DNA of 64,000 nt from Apostichopus japonicus (lineage: Eukaryota; Echinodermata; Holothuroidea; Aspidochirotida; Stichopodidae). This document shows positions 46,460-60,739 of this stretch, one piece after another (within the stretch, counting starts at the first letter, position 1; the number at the start of each line of letters is the position of its first letter). The notes under the pieces are model-generated. The model did no database searches. It saw only the letters and a program-made list of their open reading frames with translations, and had not been told where the DNA came from. The translations under genes and the position numbers were made by a program. The stretch covers positions 24,271,265 through 24,335,264 of the forward strand of contig NC_092573.1 in the NCBI RefSeq assembly GCF_037975245.1. The letters are read 5' to 3'.

Positions 46460-47578
46460 TAGATAAAGATAGACAGTATGCGAGATCTACTTTATAGACT
46501 TTTCTAGTGCATTTAACACAATTGTCCCACAATACTTACAGTACAGCTAAATTAATCGAATACAGTGTATCCCATGGAATTACCCTATGGATTCATGATT
46601 TCCTTAGAAATAGACCTCAGAGGGTGAAGGTATAGGCGATGTCTACTCAGGGGAATTGATTTTAAGTGTAGGTGCGCCTCAGGGATGTATCCTCTCCCCC
46701 TGGCTTTTTTCCCTGTATCCCAGCGTCATCAAATATGCGGATGATACTGTCATTACTGGTTACCTGTCAGATGACATTGACTCATACGCCACCACGATTG
46801 CAAGGTTTGACCAGTGGTGCGATGACATTTGTTACAACTTATTGTGTCCAAAACTAAGGAGCTGATTAAAGATTTCCGTCGCAAGCCAGTAACTCGGGCC
46901 CCCATCTATGTTCATGGTGAACAAGTAGATAAATTTAAGTACTTAGGAACCATGCTGAGTAACAAAATTGACTGGTCTAGTAATGCCACAATTGTCCATA
47001 AGAAAGCAAATCAGAGGCTGTATTTCTTGAGAAAACTGAAGAACCTCAGAGTGGATAAAACAATCATGACCTTGTTCTATAAATCCCTCATTCAAACTGT
47101 TTTTATGTACAACATAATTGTTACTTTGCCAATGGTACAAAAATTGATGTAAAGATGCTTTAGCAATCTATGAAAGTTGCTCAGCGTGTAATCGGTGCTC
47201 AATTACCATCGTTAGAGTACTTAATGTATCATGAGAGGGTCTGCAATAAATTGAAACATATCATGCAAGACCCAACACACCCTTTGTTTCAGCACTATAA
47301 TTACAACCGCCCTGGACTGCGTTTATGCCCACCACGTACACTTATTGGCCGCTACAGATACTCATTTGTGGCTAACTCTATCCATATATTTAATTCACAA
47401 GTGAGAAGATAAGTTTCTTATTTGTAGGACTTGCTGTATACATGTTTGTATTACTGTATGTGTATCGCAGTCTATTGATACTTATACTATTGCTTTTCTT
47501 TTTCTTTCTTTTTTCGTTTACTACCTGTATAAGCCGAATTTCCCATTGTGGACAATAAATTCAAATTCAATTCAAATT
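46460..47578 (+). mobile_element. decayed non-LTR retrotransposon (3' part of reverse transcriptase ORF)
   Basis: Frameshifted pieces read in order: FIDFSSAFNTI (RT motif A, near 46491), GAPQGCILSP (motif B), KYADDTVI (motif C with the YADD centre). After a frame change come TKELIKDFRR, ANQRLYFLRKL and, after a stop, AQRVIGAQLPS, the usual C-terminal order of LINE reverse transcriptases. Stops and shifts make it non-functional and 5'-truncated. It ends in a short tandem tail (TTCAAA/TTCAATT) that abuts the right palindrome arm exactly. The clade (L2/CR1/Jockey-like) is not resolved. Confidence 0.88.
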
Positions 47579-47587
47579 CAAAATCTG

Positions 47588-49120
47588 ATATGACTTGAAG
47601 GGAATCTGCTGCAAATAAGAAGCCTTAAAAAATATATTCAAATAACACATATTGTTTTTGAATAGATTGTACTTTATTTCTTTCATAATAGGTTTCCCTA
47701 ACATACTGATAAAGTTATAATAAAGGCACTGGTTACATTGACTTTCTTTTCCTGTCATACATTTTTCTTTTTTAAATAATAGACTCCAAAATGCATTCTG
47801 TAATTCTGAGATTAAGAAACTGTATAACGCAAAACGATTTGGGTAAGATTTGGCTTTTACTTCTTGTTTAAATAATCATATTGTTACTTGCACCAAATGC
47901 CTGTATCGTCATGACAACAACAACAATTTATGAAAATCCAAAAAGAAAAAGACATATATTCAACATTAAACAAAAACAATTACTTTTGCAGACAGAATAT
48001 TAAAAATTATTACACAGTTAATTGAACTTACTTCAATAACAGTGATTTTCATAATTCAAGATGTTTCACATCCAAAACTAATAAACAATTAATCAACAAT
48101 ATATGTCAACGAATTTTATTTAGAGACAATAAAACTTTGTGCCATCTGTCCTCGTAAGATATATTTCATTGTCTTACCATATTAGAGGAAAGAATAGCAC
48201 TAAATGTTACACAATAAGGATCTTTCTTCACTTAAACATTTTAAACCTTTTTGAAATTAGAAACATTCTCCTATTAGAAACATTCTCATACAAATTAAAT
48301 TGCACTTCCTGCTAAATATCAAATTTCTCAGTGTTACCATAAATTTACAATTTATAGCTGAAACAAGACTAGAAGCTATATGAAACCATAATATTGCCTG
48401 TTAAACTTATTTGGAGTTGTATGGAATGAATACATAGAAATAATAATTAAATATTAATAGAATGATGAAAGGGATATTCTGGTGACAGACAATGTGACAC
48501 TGAAAAATATTCTACACTGTTACTTGAAAACCCCCATCTCAATATCATGTCCCTAACTCAAGGTATGGTTGCTTGAATGTAACCTATCTGGACTGGCTTA
48601 TCCCTCGGTTCTTCCTAGGAGTGGATCACAGCAGGTGGCCTGTGATGTCATAACGACAAATGTTCTTTAAAGGTCTTACTTCCATAATCTTCTAGTTGAA
48701 TTATCCTTGTGGCTTGATACATTTAGAATATTAATTTAACTGTCAAGATTCTCTGTATTAAGAATACCATCAAAATGCCACTTTTATTGTAGTAATACTA
48801 TATATCCCTCATTGAATAAATGAGCAAAATATGAAATATAAAGGGTAAAAAAAATCAGCCGCATTACTGTGATGACATCATTCACTGTCTGTTGCAAGAT
48901 GCATTCACAAAATACCATCAAATTTGAAACTTCATATCTATGTCACACAAAATGCAGTGAGGATGTGGCTTTCATATAAAGATGCTGAAAATTTCCAGGA
49001 ATTTAATTAGGCAATCAATTTCAGCCACCGAATTTCCCTTTAAGCTGATTCTACCTTGCAATGATGGAGAAATGAAAATAATAATACTGTTCTCTTGAGA
49101 ATAAGGCAAGCTCTCATATT
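47588..49120. other. 3' flank of SORD copy 2
   Basis: No gene is seen; this is the mirror of 44153-45713. The counterpart polyadenylation signal reads TTTATT on the + strand at 48783-48788. Confidence 0.6.
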
Positions 49121-52100
49121 TCATGCAGTCAAAGAGTCGTCACAGTGAATCATGACCTTAATAGCGTTATCAGCGAAGGTCTCTGCTGTGTTGAATGCTT
49201 CTAAGCTCTTCTCCAGCGGGTAACGGTGGGTTATCAGTGGGACAACGTCAACAAGCTTGTTGGCAATCATGGACAGAGCGATTGGATATCTGATGAAAAA
49301 AAGGGGCAAAATTCTGTTCAAAAAATGATTGATATCGGTAGCAACTGTCTAGTGTCAAGGCGTAAAAGCTTAAGTTCTTCGACACATACAACTGCAAGGA
49401 TTTGATGAGGTTACGTTGGAGGGGGGGGGGGTGGCTAGAGGCTCTTAGGTATGATATGGATGCTAAATCATTGAATATACTATCTGTAACCTTGAGGCAA
49501 TGGCAAGCTCCCAATTCCCCAATCAATCTTTCACCATGTATTGCAGTATACTGATTGTGTACCATTATAACCTCTCCCACAACTCAACCCTATACACTGA
49601 TCACACTGGTAAAATAAATAGTCATTTTTGTTTTTCGTATTAAAAACCCAGGTAATATCTACTGCATCTCAAAATAAGGAGGGCAGCAAACCACTCTAAT
49701 TGCACTTACGTGTTAGCGTAGCGCTGTGTGCCACGAATGTCGATCTCTCGAGTGTTTGCGACAAACTGTGGAAATGACTTGATTGGATTTCCATGGCCAA
49801 TCATTTGGAAGACACCACCGGGTTCGGTTGCCTTCAAGAGATAAAGTTAAGTCTTGTTGTGTACAATAACCTTACAGAATGAAGAGTGTTAGGTCAGAGG
49901 GGGAGACAAACAAAAATAACCTGCTGAGTTATTTTATTAAATCAATTTGCCCTGCAGTAGTCTACCAGCAATGACTGGGCTCAACATTAAACAATCAGCC
50001 TAATGCAACACTAGTTTATATTATTTCAAAAAAAAAAGATGTTGCCAGAAAAGTTTCCACCTGCACTTTGTCTTGAAATAATTTTCTTGAGGTTTAAGAC
50101 TATTTTTATTATTTTACAGTCAGTTCTTCATTTGTCTCTGATTTGCTTGCAACATCAAAATAATTCATATGGGAAAATGGTGACAAAAACAGATGCCATC
50201 TTTTAACAACTTAGTTAATGTGATATAGACCAGGCAATATACACTTTATGAGTAATTAATACCCATCTTACAGCATTCATAATTAAAACTCTTACATAAA
50301 TGCCAGTATGGAAGCTGCTCTCAACTCCAGAACATTCAAGGGTAATATCAGATCTCCATCCAAGGATAGAATGCATCTTCTCTGCCATTTCCTCAGGGTT
50401 TAGACTCGGATCAATTTTGAAGCAAGAAGATGCTCCGAGCTTCTTTGCAACATCAAGACGTTCCTGTTGAATATCTGGAAGACAAGTTAAAATCGGTGCA
50501 AGGTTAGTAGTTTTCTATCCTTACAGTGTTTGTTCACTCTCTATATAATGCCTAAGCACGCACAACGGTGGTGCAAGGTTAGTAGTTTTCTATCCTTCCA
50601 GTTTTTAGTCACTCGATATATAATGATCTAAGCACATGCAACAGTTACAGAGTTCATTCATGTCACAATCATAATTGATAATATAAATGGAAGCTATGAG
50701 CCTGAATGCAGACCTGTGCATGGTACGATATTGGTAAAGACTACATGACCTCAAGTAGTGCTTAGTCCAAGTTTTATGCAGAAGATGAGAAACTTTACCA
50801 AGTGATACCCTAAAATTCAGGAATACTCCAAAATTAAAAAATGGAATTAATGCCATCATGGTTAAAGGTTTTAGCGACATAAATATATTAATCAGATGTA
50901 GAGATGAAACATTTTAATTTTCATATGACCAAAGACTATTGAGAAAACAAAACATTCCTTGACAAGACCACCCACATAGCCATTAATAAATGCTTCATCA
51001 GCTGGTGAGTAGTTTACTCTATATGCTCACTTCCTTGATCATGAATCAACATCAACTTTGAAACCCATCAACTACTTAGGCATGTTCTTGACCACATCTT
51101 GAAAGGTCATCGCAAAAGATTAAGTACTTGTAAAAGTCTTTCATTTCATAGCCATTGTTTCAGCCGAGCATGACCTAGAGATGTGTCTGATGTAAATCTG
51201 CAAGAAGTTGCAAGGTTCACTCTTGACTGACTTTAAACTTGAAGACCCAGACAAGCTGGTATATGATTTCACATGTTAAGGACTAGTTGATATGAAGGAG
51301 TCAATGACTCCTGACACACAAGTCACAGACTAGCTTATTGGTGTGACTCATGTGTCAAAGACAAGCTGACATGTAGGAAGTCAATGACTAAATGGTATGT
51401 GACACTTTACAAAGCGGTATGTGACACACCAGTCACATATTAGCTGGTATGTGACTCATGTATCAAATACTAGCTGATATGTAGTAAAGTCAATTTTATA
51501 GTCACAAACTAGCTGCTATGTGACTCACGTGTCAAAGATTACCTTATATGTAGAAGTCAATAACTACATGGTATGTGACACTTAAGTCACATATTACTTG
51601 GTATGTGACTAGCTGTTATGCAAGGGTCAATTGTTATGTACATGGAGATACTTTGAAGTGTACTGTTCACATGCAAACACATAACATTAACATGAACATT
51701 CAAACAATTTTACACCGTAAGTGTTGAAATCTACGTGATTACCATGACATAATGCATTGCAGGAGAATGAAAAGAAAATGTGACATCTAATTACCCGTGA
51801 TAGCTATTTCAGATGCACCCATTGCCTTGGCCGTAAGCAAAGTGACTAACCCGATTGGACCTGACAGATGAAAACAGACACGATAGATCATCAAAACACA
51901 AGAATAATATATATATATATATATATATATATGTTTATATATATATATATGTATATATATATATACCTTACTTCAAAACTAAACATGAAATACCAAATAT
52001 CCTACAGATACACACACATCTACATCTCATTTAGTTAAACTTCATTAAGATGGCTCAAAAACATGCAACTATTAACATTTGAAATAGATGACAAGTAAGT

Positions 52101-55100
52101 TTGAAGAATGCCCCTATTCTACCTACCAGCCCCAAGGACAAGAACCTTATCACCGAGAGTAAGCTCTGCTCGCCTACAGGCGTGGATGGCTACGGACAAT
52201 GGTTCCATCAGGGCGCCCTCATCTAAACTGACATGATTCGGTAGTCTGCAAAGAAAGTAATTCAATTTCCGTAGAGATGGTAAATTACAAGATAAATATC
52301 AAAAACGTGATTTAAAGTGACTAGCTGACAGAGTGTTATTCAGTCACACAATTTGGAGATTGAGTCCAATCATTACCAGTAACATTCCTGATTTAAGCTG
52401 ATGACTCAAGTAACTGCATTTTCTGTGAGGAACATTCTCATTTGGAGAACAGTTGGCATCTTGGAGACCAGTCAGACCAGAGTCTGATCTGGTAACACCA
52501 CTGGTAGTCAATGGGGTAGGCTGAAGCTTTGTGACATGTTTGTGATGTAACTTGACTCACTTGTAGCAGAAGTCAGCAGCATGACAATGATATCTTCGAA
52601 GGGATCCGTCATCCGGTGGAACAGACAGGACAAAACTGTCGGGGCAAAGATTGTAACGTCCATTCTTACAAAGTTTGCATTTGCGACAAGGAACTCCAGG
52701 TTCAATAGCAACTCTGTCACCTGGTAAAAGAGAGAAAAGTTTAAAATGTTTTTAAAAAGAAAGTGTAGAAAAAATATCAAAGAAACCCTTATGATCAACT
52801 TTAATCATAAAAAAAACCCATGAATAAAGTCTAAATGCTTCTAACAATGCAAACCCAACCCCAAAACATTAAATTGTGTGTGACAGATGCTGTCATAAAG
52901 AAATGCCATGGTGAGGTATGCTCTACAGCAAAACTGCTGCAAACTGTAGCATACGATCGTATCGTAAAGAATTGAACAGACAGTGCAATAAATGGTGGGG
53001 TATGCTCTACAGCAAACTGCTGCAAACTGTAGCATACGATCGTATCGTAAAGAATTGAACAGACAGTGCAATAAATGGTGGGGTATGCTCTACAGCAAAC
53101 CGCTGCAAACTGTAGCATACGATTGTAACGTAAAGAATTGAACTGACAGTCAATTAATGGTGAGGAATGCTCTACATTAAAACTGCTGTAAACTGTAGCA
53201 TACGATCGTATCGTAAAGAATTGAACAGACAGTGCAATAAATGGTGGGGTATGCTCTACAGCAAACTGTGCAAACTGTAGCATACAATTGTAATGTAAGG
53301 AATTGAACTGACAGTCAATTAATGGTGAGGAATGCTCTACATTAAAACTGCTGTAAACTGTAGCATACGATTGTAACGTAAAGAATTGAACTGACAGTGC
53401 AATAACAAATAATGCTTCAGATAAAGATTTTAAGCCAACTCACAGTACTGAGCAAATTGTAGTAAATAATTATTATTATTATAATGCAAATATTTTATGT
53501 AAATTTCTGGGTTGGGCCTAGTTATATCATCCATTATGAGTGCAGTATAAAGCGGGTCTAAACGTTAGGCTCAACAGGCTGTAAAAGTGTAAATCTAGCA
53601 TCAAAAAGAAAAGGAACTAAATTGTAGTGTATCAAAAGAAAATCAATCAATCCCAGCATTTCTTCTTTACCGACTTTAAGGTTCTGAACTCCTGGTCCTA
53701 CAGCGGACACTGTCCCACTGGATTCGTGGCCTAATATCAATGGTTTCTTCACCATGTATTCACCAATACCGCCATGTTTCTTGAAATGAACATCAGAACC
53801 ACAGATACCCACTCTTTGCATAGCAACCTGCACCTCTGTAAAAGTAACAAGAGTTATGTCAATTGGTATTGTCCATTCTTATGCTACAAATATAGTCAAA
53901 TAGTCACATACACACCTTGGTGTCACCACGTTTTCAAACTTTCACCTCTGATGACCTCAAATGACCTTTGACCGACCAATAAAAGCAGCAGGGGACCACC
54001 TACACAACATGTGTATCTTTCTACTTCATTTGACATACATACAGGCTTCCCTTCTTGAGATATCACATTCGCAACTCAGGTTTTCAAACCGCTGATAACC
54101 ATCAATGATCCTTGACCTCCAATAAAGACAACATGGTTTTACAACGGAGCTTCCACATACTAAAAATATGGAATACATCCAAGATTCCATTCTTGAGATA
54201 TCGTGTTTGCAACATTTTAAACTTTGACCTTTGCAGACCTAAAATGACATACAACCTCTAATCAAAGCAATAAGTTTCATCAACTCAAGATGTAACATCC
54301 TCAGAGTACTAAATATGAGATTCATCCAAGATTCCATATTTGAGGTTTCATGTTTACAAAGTCTTCACATTTTCACCAGAACTCAAACAAAATTACATCA
54401 GAACACCACCATCAATGACAGGCACCTTGAACTAAATATAAGGCATCCACACACAAAGTTTGAGATCCATCAAAGCTTCCTTTCTTGAGATAACAGGTTT
54501 ACAAGTGCGATACATACTGTATGCACAAAAACACACACACACACATACAATTAACATGCTTGTCATCATGAATGCAATGATTATGATTTCCAGTGACACT
54601 AGCAATGAAAGTCTGTGGAAAATCTAGCCCTAGGGTGCCTTACATTTATCTTATAAACTCTGATTTTGGGTATTATTCTGAAGGTTGGGTGTACAATTTG
54701 CTGGAAAGAAATTGATGACCTTATCCAAAGAGCAGCTTCAAGTAACAGTAAGACAGAAATACATTTAATCTAATTTATTAGATGTTATATTTACCATTTG
54801 GGCCTGGCTGTGGAACTTCTCTGTCTTCCTGTGGATAAGGGAATAGGTGAACACACAATGAATGAACCATAATCTACATATACTGACAAGAAACGGCAAC
54901 TTGATAAAGCATGGTTAAAACATGGAACACCTGAAACATAACCAATGGTAGTTTACCAAGTACAAAACATCTAGAACCAGTTTACCAAATTTAATCTACT
55001 TTACCACTCTTCAATTTAGTTCACCTTTAATTTCCTTTAATTTACCTTTAATTTTTAGTTTACCAATCTTTAATCTAGTTTACAAAGTACAAAATATCTA

Positions 55101-56901
55101 GAATAAGTAATTGTAATCAGATCACAAAAATTAAACACAAACCCTGCAGTTATGATTGTCCGACACTGGATTTGGTAAATGGTTACTTTTGCATGCTTTA
55201 TAGATTGCTAAAATAGTGATGGAAACAAAAGTTTTAATGTTTCCTGGCAGTTTTAAAAACAGGATCCTAAAAGATGATGTAAATTATATTTTATTCTTTG
55301 CATTAAACATCATTAATTTTCCACTTTCAAATATTTGATTATGTTTTAAGTTACCTTTAGAGGCTATGCAGGTAGTATATGTGAGAGTACAAAATCTGCA
55401 GGTGTTTCTGCGATCGGTTGTACCAATTAACTATCTTCTGTTATTTCTGCTGACCAAATACAATTCCACCCATGTTCACTGATGGTCTCATTTGCACATT
55501 TATCAGGGAATGCATGGAAACTATCGATGGTTATTTTAACTTAGCTGATTCAGAGACCTTGGGTCACACATGCAGGTCAAGTGTTTGTAAGTGAGATATT
55601 TCAAATTGTGATATCCAATAAGCTGGTAGAATATCCAGTACTGATCAAGTTATTGTCTCTGTGCAGAGTTCACTGAAGGGGAATTTTCTACCAGGTGACA
55701 GGTTATCTAAGAAAGAAACTTATGAATCGAACCATCTTCCAGCAATTCCTTAATCTTAGTCAACATTGTTCTTCTTCTTTTTTTTTCATCATGAAATTTA
55801 CTTGAAAATGTTCAACAAGGTATATCAACTTAACTTCAATGAAATCCAGAAATTGTGCTCATTATCAGCATATGCCCAGTAGGGGGTACTAGTCATGACA
55901 AAACTCTTTGAGCTGGTCTCAGGCGCGTAGCCAAGGGGGGTGTTTTGGGTGTTCAAACACCCCCCATGGCCCAAGTGCCCCCAAAAAATATATGCAGAAA
56001 ACACCAGTGACTTGGAGAGATACGCTAGTGATAATTATCCCACCCTCCTCCGGGCCTCCCTCGAGTCTCTTCCAATCGTCCTTACAACAATGCACTACAG
56101 CACGTTACAGTATATGCCCAACTTATACAAACTCTAAATTATCGCACTAATGGGATTTTAGCTTTACCTTTAGTGCAGACTCTAAGAGAACCGTGATACC
56201 AAATATGCCAATATCAATGATGTGAGAGTACCGTTAACTCTTTGGGTTCCCAGTTTGCTTGTCAACAGACTTCTACAGTCCAAACGAAGGGGAACTCTAT
56301 AGGTCCGCAATTCCCTTGATCTTTTTATCTCTGATTCCCTAAATTATCCTTCTTACAGTTCAAACTTTTGAGTTGAAGTTGAACCTAGTTGCTTGTAAAT
56401 TATATATATTGAGAAAGGTATCTCTTTAGGTTCGCATTTTCCTTGCATCAATAATTGAGTCTATATAGGATTACATTTTTCTGATGTGAATAGAATTATT
56501 CCACAAAATAATTATCAATATTCTTTTGCATGATTTGAGCTCAAACATTGCACCATTTTGCATCTAGAGGCCTTAAAATTCCATTTTTTTTGCCAAAGGG
56601 GAGTCAGTTAATTGCCTGCCCATAAAGACATATATCGCTTTTGGTATATGTACAATTCTTGCTTTTAAGTTTGTATCGTGCCACACGATTTCAAGTGCAA
56701 GAAATGAACACTACTGTATAGTCTACTCTTATAATGTGTTTTAGCTTTTCCTTTTTTAAAATTTCTTTAGCCCAGTAATATTTTTTTTTGACTCTTAAGA
56801 GAACTTTCAAAGGATCAGACCATTGTATGTATTTAACTTACCAACAGCAAATCATCCTTTCCTGTTGTAACTACTGACAAATTTTTGTCTGTAGGGGCCA
56901 T
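49121..56901 (-). CDS. SORD: sorbitol dehydrogenase, copy 2
   Basis: Nine exons: 56901-56842, 54828-54795, 53835-53671, 52720-52561, 52245-52127, 51860-51795, 50474-50296, 49831-49710, 49289-49121. Every exon has the same length as in copy 1; 1074 nt, 357 residues, no stop or shift. All catalytic zinc ligands and the four structural cysteines are present. By hand count the coding sequences differ at about 35 positions and 14 residues. Copy 2 is the more conventional in exon 4 ([11 protein letters not shown] against [11 protein letters not shown]). It is less conventional in exon 7, where [10 protein letters not shown] replaces [10 protein letters not shown]. The role is as for copy 1, NAD-linked polyol oxidation. 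The tail-to-tail arrangement with copy 1 identifies it as the inverted duplicate. Intact reading suggests both are used, or that the duplication is recent, or that it is an assembly duplicate. Confidence 0.95.
51235..51625. repeat. expanded 45-60 bp repeats in SORD copy 2 intron 6
   Basis: Variants of TATGTGACTCATGTGTCAAAG and CTAGCTGATATGTAG recur. The homologous stretch in copy 1 (about 41265-41460) is shorter. Confidence 0.7.
51906..51966. repeat. (AT)n microsatellite
   Basis: Counterpart of the AT run at 40912-40971 in the other arm. Confidence 0.95.
52912..53405. repeat. tandem array, 81-84 bp unit, six copies, in SORD copy 2 intron 3
   Basis: The marker CTCTACA recurs at about 52921, 53005, 53088, 53170, 53254 and 53335. 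Units carry GTAGCATACGATCGTATCG and AGTGCAATAAATGGTG. Alternation of two sub-types suggests higher-order (two-unit) expansion. The left arm has only one to two diverged units at about 39215-39340. The long minus-strand frames here are periodic artefacts of the array. Confidence 0.93.
53925..54500. repeat. diverged tandem repeats in SORD copy 2 intron 2
   Basis: About four units with a TTCTTGAGATATC core; counterpart of 38215-38690. Confidence 0.6.
55517..56607. other. about 1.1 kb present only in right-arm SORD intron 1
   Basis: The left arm has only about 75 bases here (37257-37330). Within it, 55920 onward (CAGGCGCGTAGCCAAGGGGG, then GTTCAAACACCCCCC) has the look of the end of a hAT-type element. 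I could not find the opposite end or a target-site duplication. Confidence 0.55.
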
Positions 56902-58919
56902 GCTTGTTATTTATTTTGTGCAACTGCAAGAAAATAGAACATTGTGATCAAATATTCCAATGCAAGTGTACAAGCTAGAGGAACCGTGTGCTTGGTGGAG
57001 ACATGGGGGGGGGGGGGAGGGGGACAGTAACCTATAGTACACAGGCAGCCAAGTGAATTACAATGTATACCCCACTATTTGTCCAACAGTTAACTAACCA
57101 CTGTGCAGAGCTTAGAAGGTGCAGAGTAATACAATTTCAACCCGTGTTTGACGAAGTTGCAAGCAATTAGGGTTCAAACTTCAACGCAATCATTATTCAC
57201 ATTATATTTTTTGAAATCCGTAGGGTGAATGACAGTTATTAGTCCTTCAATGAACTTCCATAAATGTTCTATGCAACACAACACTTGGCATCTTTTGGGA
57301 GATTATAAGATCAACCACATCAATTCAAAACATTAAGATGATCAGAACCAGCTCTCATAATTTCAGGTGCCATTTCAATGACCACCTCTCACAGACCTGT
57401 TTACAATTCTACCTGTAGGCTAGATAGTACAAGAAAACATTCTTGTCCCTGTGTTAATTGTACTTGTAGGATAGGAGTTTTAACTTTATATGTCTAGGCC
57501 TAACTTAAGTACGTATTGGAACGATATTAATAATGAATTAGACGCCAAAAGGGCAAAATGAAGGTGTTGAGGACCTCTATACTACCTGGTACACCTACAA
57601 TCTTCAGAAGCCATCTGATCTTTGCCATATATATATATATAGGATCGGGAGCATGTGATCAACGTGCCTGGTGGGCTAATCTGTTTACTAATCTTATGTT
57701 GACAGTCCCTGGTTCATCAAACGTACGGTTGTAAGTAAGAGCCATGTATGCAACCTGAATCGAGTTATTGCCATATTGGCGTAACACAGGATAGCAAATT
57801 TGCAGATTTTTGTCGAGTTCCATCTCGACAAACAGGCCAACTTTTGAACAAACTGCCTTGCATTTAACCTTGCTAGTTTGAAATTTCAACTAGATAAAAA
57901 CATGAAATTGTCGATTTACGGAGTTACAGTAAATGACATATAATTATTAACAACAATGGTGTATACGTCACTGGGGTGGGGGCTAAATAACGTGGAAACG
58001 CACGTTCAGTCGGGGGAATTTTTCTACATCCAGTCGGAAAGAGTTAGACCTCCGGGAGTACATGCTCCTTTTGGGCAAGTACACCCTTATGCCGGTCAGT
58101 TTAGACCAAATTAATTATAGACATTATATTCTAAAGATGCCTCACAATGCACGTTTTTGATTGTTTAAATTGTTTCACTAACATTAAATATCATTAAATA
58201 TCATTTATCACATGTTTTTTAAATGTCGTGATATGACCTATAGGCCTACCAACCGGGCCGCCATAATAAGTTTTCGTAAGTTTTTTTTCAAGGCCGCAGT
58301 AGAAAAGAAATAAAAATCGATTGCCAACTTGAAGGCAGTTCCCTGGTGTAAACTACATAAAATGTTAAAGCGGACACTCTGCAAGCTGTATATTATATAT
58401 TTTAGAATAAAAAACTGGTAGCGTCAAACGTGGCGCTATTATACGATAGTTATTTACATTTTTCAACTCCGTGAGAGATATACTGACATGTAACTAGAAC
58501 ATGGACATGGGGAGGACCCACGGGAATAAGTGCATGGTGATCGAGGGTCTTTTGGGCGTAGATCAATTGTGAGCCTGGGTGCTCCCAGGCTTAGTTTGTG
58601 AAGCTTAGTATTTTTTTATTACACTTTACATCAAAGTAGTGTGCCAGAGTGTTCGTGATCATACACGGTGATTGCTAACGCAGGCCCGTGACAAGGAATT
58701 GAAGAAGTATGGTTGATAGGGAAGGGATGCCCCCCTGTGCCCCAGCCTGACTATACAACGTTCTTTGCGGTGTCTAAAGCTAGTTGAACACGTACCTGTA
58801 TCATCGTGCACTATCAGAAATGGTGGACAGGCCGATAAGGTGGAAAGGTTATACAGCGTGACAACACTCTTTTAAACAGGGTTTATATAATGTTATGAGC
58901 ACATTGTGTGTACTTGCGT

Positions 58920-58920
<1 letters not shown>

Positions 58921-58950
<30 letters not shown>

Positions 58951-58989
58951 ATATATATATATCTATATATATATCTATATATATATATA

Positions 58990-59028
<39 letters not shown>
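58921..59028. repeat. (AT)n microsatellite with periodic C
   Basis: An AT dinucleotide run with interspersed ATCTAT. The minus-strand frame through it is an artefact. Confidence 0.95.
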
Positions 59029-59030
<2 letters not shown>

Positions 59031-60739
59031 CTGCGTGACCTGCATTGGGAGGTGACGGGACAATTGAGTCGGTGAGTGCATGTTAAGGCAGGTTGGGAGT
59101 AGTGTATACTATAATGGTTTGGGACACATGTACATCGATTCCACCCTGGTGCAGTTACTCAGACACACCTACCACGCAAGGATGTAGGGTATTCCCCTCT
59201 CCGCCCCTCCCCTCCCCAAACAAAATCAAATGTAGTTATCATCACAACCTGGCGGTTAGACCTAATATGTAATCTAAGTTTGAATCAGAATTACACCATC
59301 TGGCGACTGAGTCGGCTTCAATGACCCGAGGAGTCATACCCCGCCTTTATAATATCCAGGATCTGCCCCTGAGATCTCCACCCCTGCTTTCAATCTGTCC
59401 GGGATTCTATAAAAGGTAATCATCACAAATATTGATCCATCTTCGATAAGGCGAATTATGTCCCCATGCATGATGCTGAACTCATTTCTTGGCACAGAGA
59501 ATGTCTTCGCTTAATATATCAACTCACCATGTTACTTTCCATGAGGTGACTACTTACCCATATATTTTAGGCAGGGGAATCTATTCCTGGTTATACTGAT
59601 AGGCACAAGTCGGATGGGGCTCGGGGACAAAATTAAGCCATGGCTTGAACTCGTTATAGAAATACACTCAAAAACATAAATGACTAATTTAGAGTAAACG
59701 AATGCGTCAATGCGCATTTTATCATTTTATTTATATCATTTCTTGCGTATGATACACAAACTTGAACATAGGGTTTGTTGGGTAAGGTATCTATAGCAAG
59801 GACTATCTACAGAAGGCAGTCGGTGCATCAGAGACGAAAATTCACTGAAGTTTGAATAACTTCGAACCATGCACATGTCTGTGTGCAGCTATATAATATA
59901 CATCCACGTTTCCTTTAATGTTAATGACATCTATATCTCGCGGTTGCATGTTCTCAATCGATCGCAATATACAGCGGTTGTTCTGACGTCATGGATCATG
60001 CAACGAACACGTCATTGTAGTTATATATGGTGTTTAAAACTGACGTGTTCCCCCTGGGCGAATAAAATGTGAGAATCATATCCGGGAATGAATATATAAT
60101 TAATTGCGCTTAATGCCTAAACTTCACCCGGTGAAGAAAAAAACGAATCTAGCTTCGTTTTTTACTTTGATCTATTTGCAATGTGAGTCTGATTAAAATA
60201 CTTAGTACAGGCTAAGTGTGCAAACTTGCACGACGACCAAACTCAAAAAAATGCTTTAGAACTATATCACTGCACAAAATATACCAATACGTTAAATCAT
60301 AGTATTGGGTTTATTGCGTCGTGTTTCGGTATAATTACTAAAAACTCACATCGTTGCAGTTTAATATCTATATGAACACTTTTCCGAGTTTTAATGAAGG
60401 ATAAATGAAAATCTTGAAAAATTAACAGTTGATTCAAAGTCGGCGCACGCACGCACGAGTTTTGACTGATGACTTCAACTTGAGCCCTGTACTGCGAGCT
60501 TTATAAGTTTATGCTTCAACGCATGAGAGTCCACCACTACTCCGCCCCCCCCCCCCCCCTCTTCGTCTTCTTTATATCCACGAAACCACTCTTAGAAACT
60601 GCACCGGAAGCAATCTTAGACATATTTCCCATTCATAGGCTAATATGAATAATGTCCTTCGGAATAGTTGGAAGGAAGTCCCAATAATACTGGTATAGGT
60701 TCTGCTTATCTTCTCAGTCTGGTAAAATTCTTGTCGTAT

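Noticed and set aside
52831..53283. 150-residue minus-strand frame with repeated [21 protein letters not shown] units
   Set aside because: It is the translation of the 81-84 bp tandem array; the periodicity is of the DNA and the frame is not conserved in the sister arm.
57659..57889. 76-residue minus-strand frame in the conserved block
   Set aside because: The left-arm counterpart shares nucleotides but not a continuous frame over its length, so conservation looks non-coding.
58893..59081. Frame of alternating Ile-Tyr
   Set aside because: Direct translation of an AT microsatellite.
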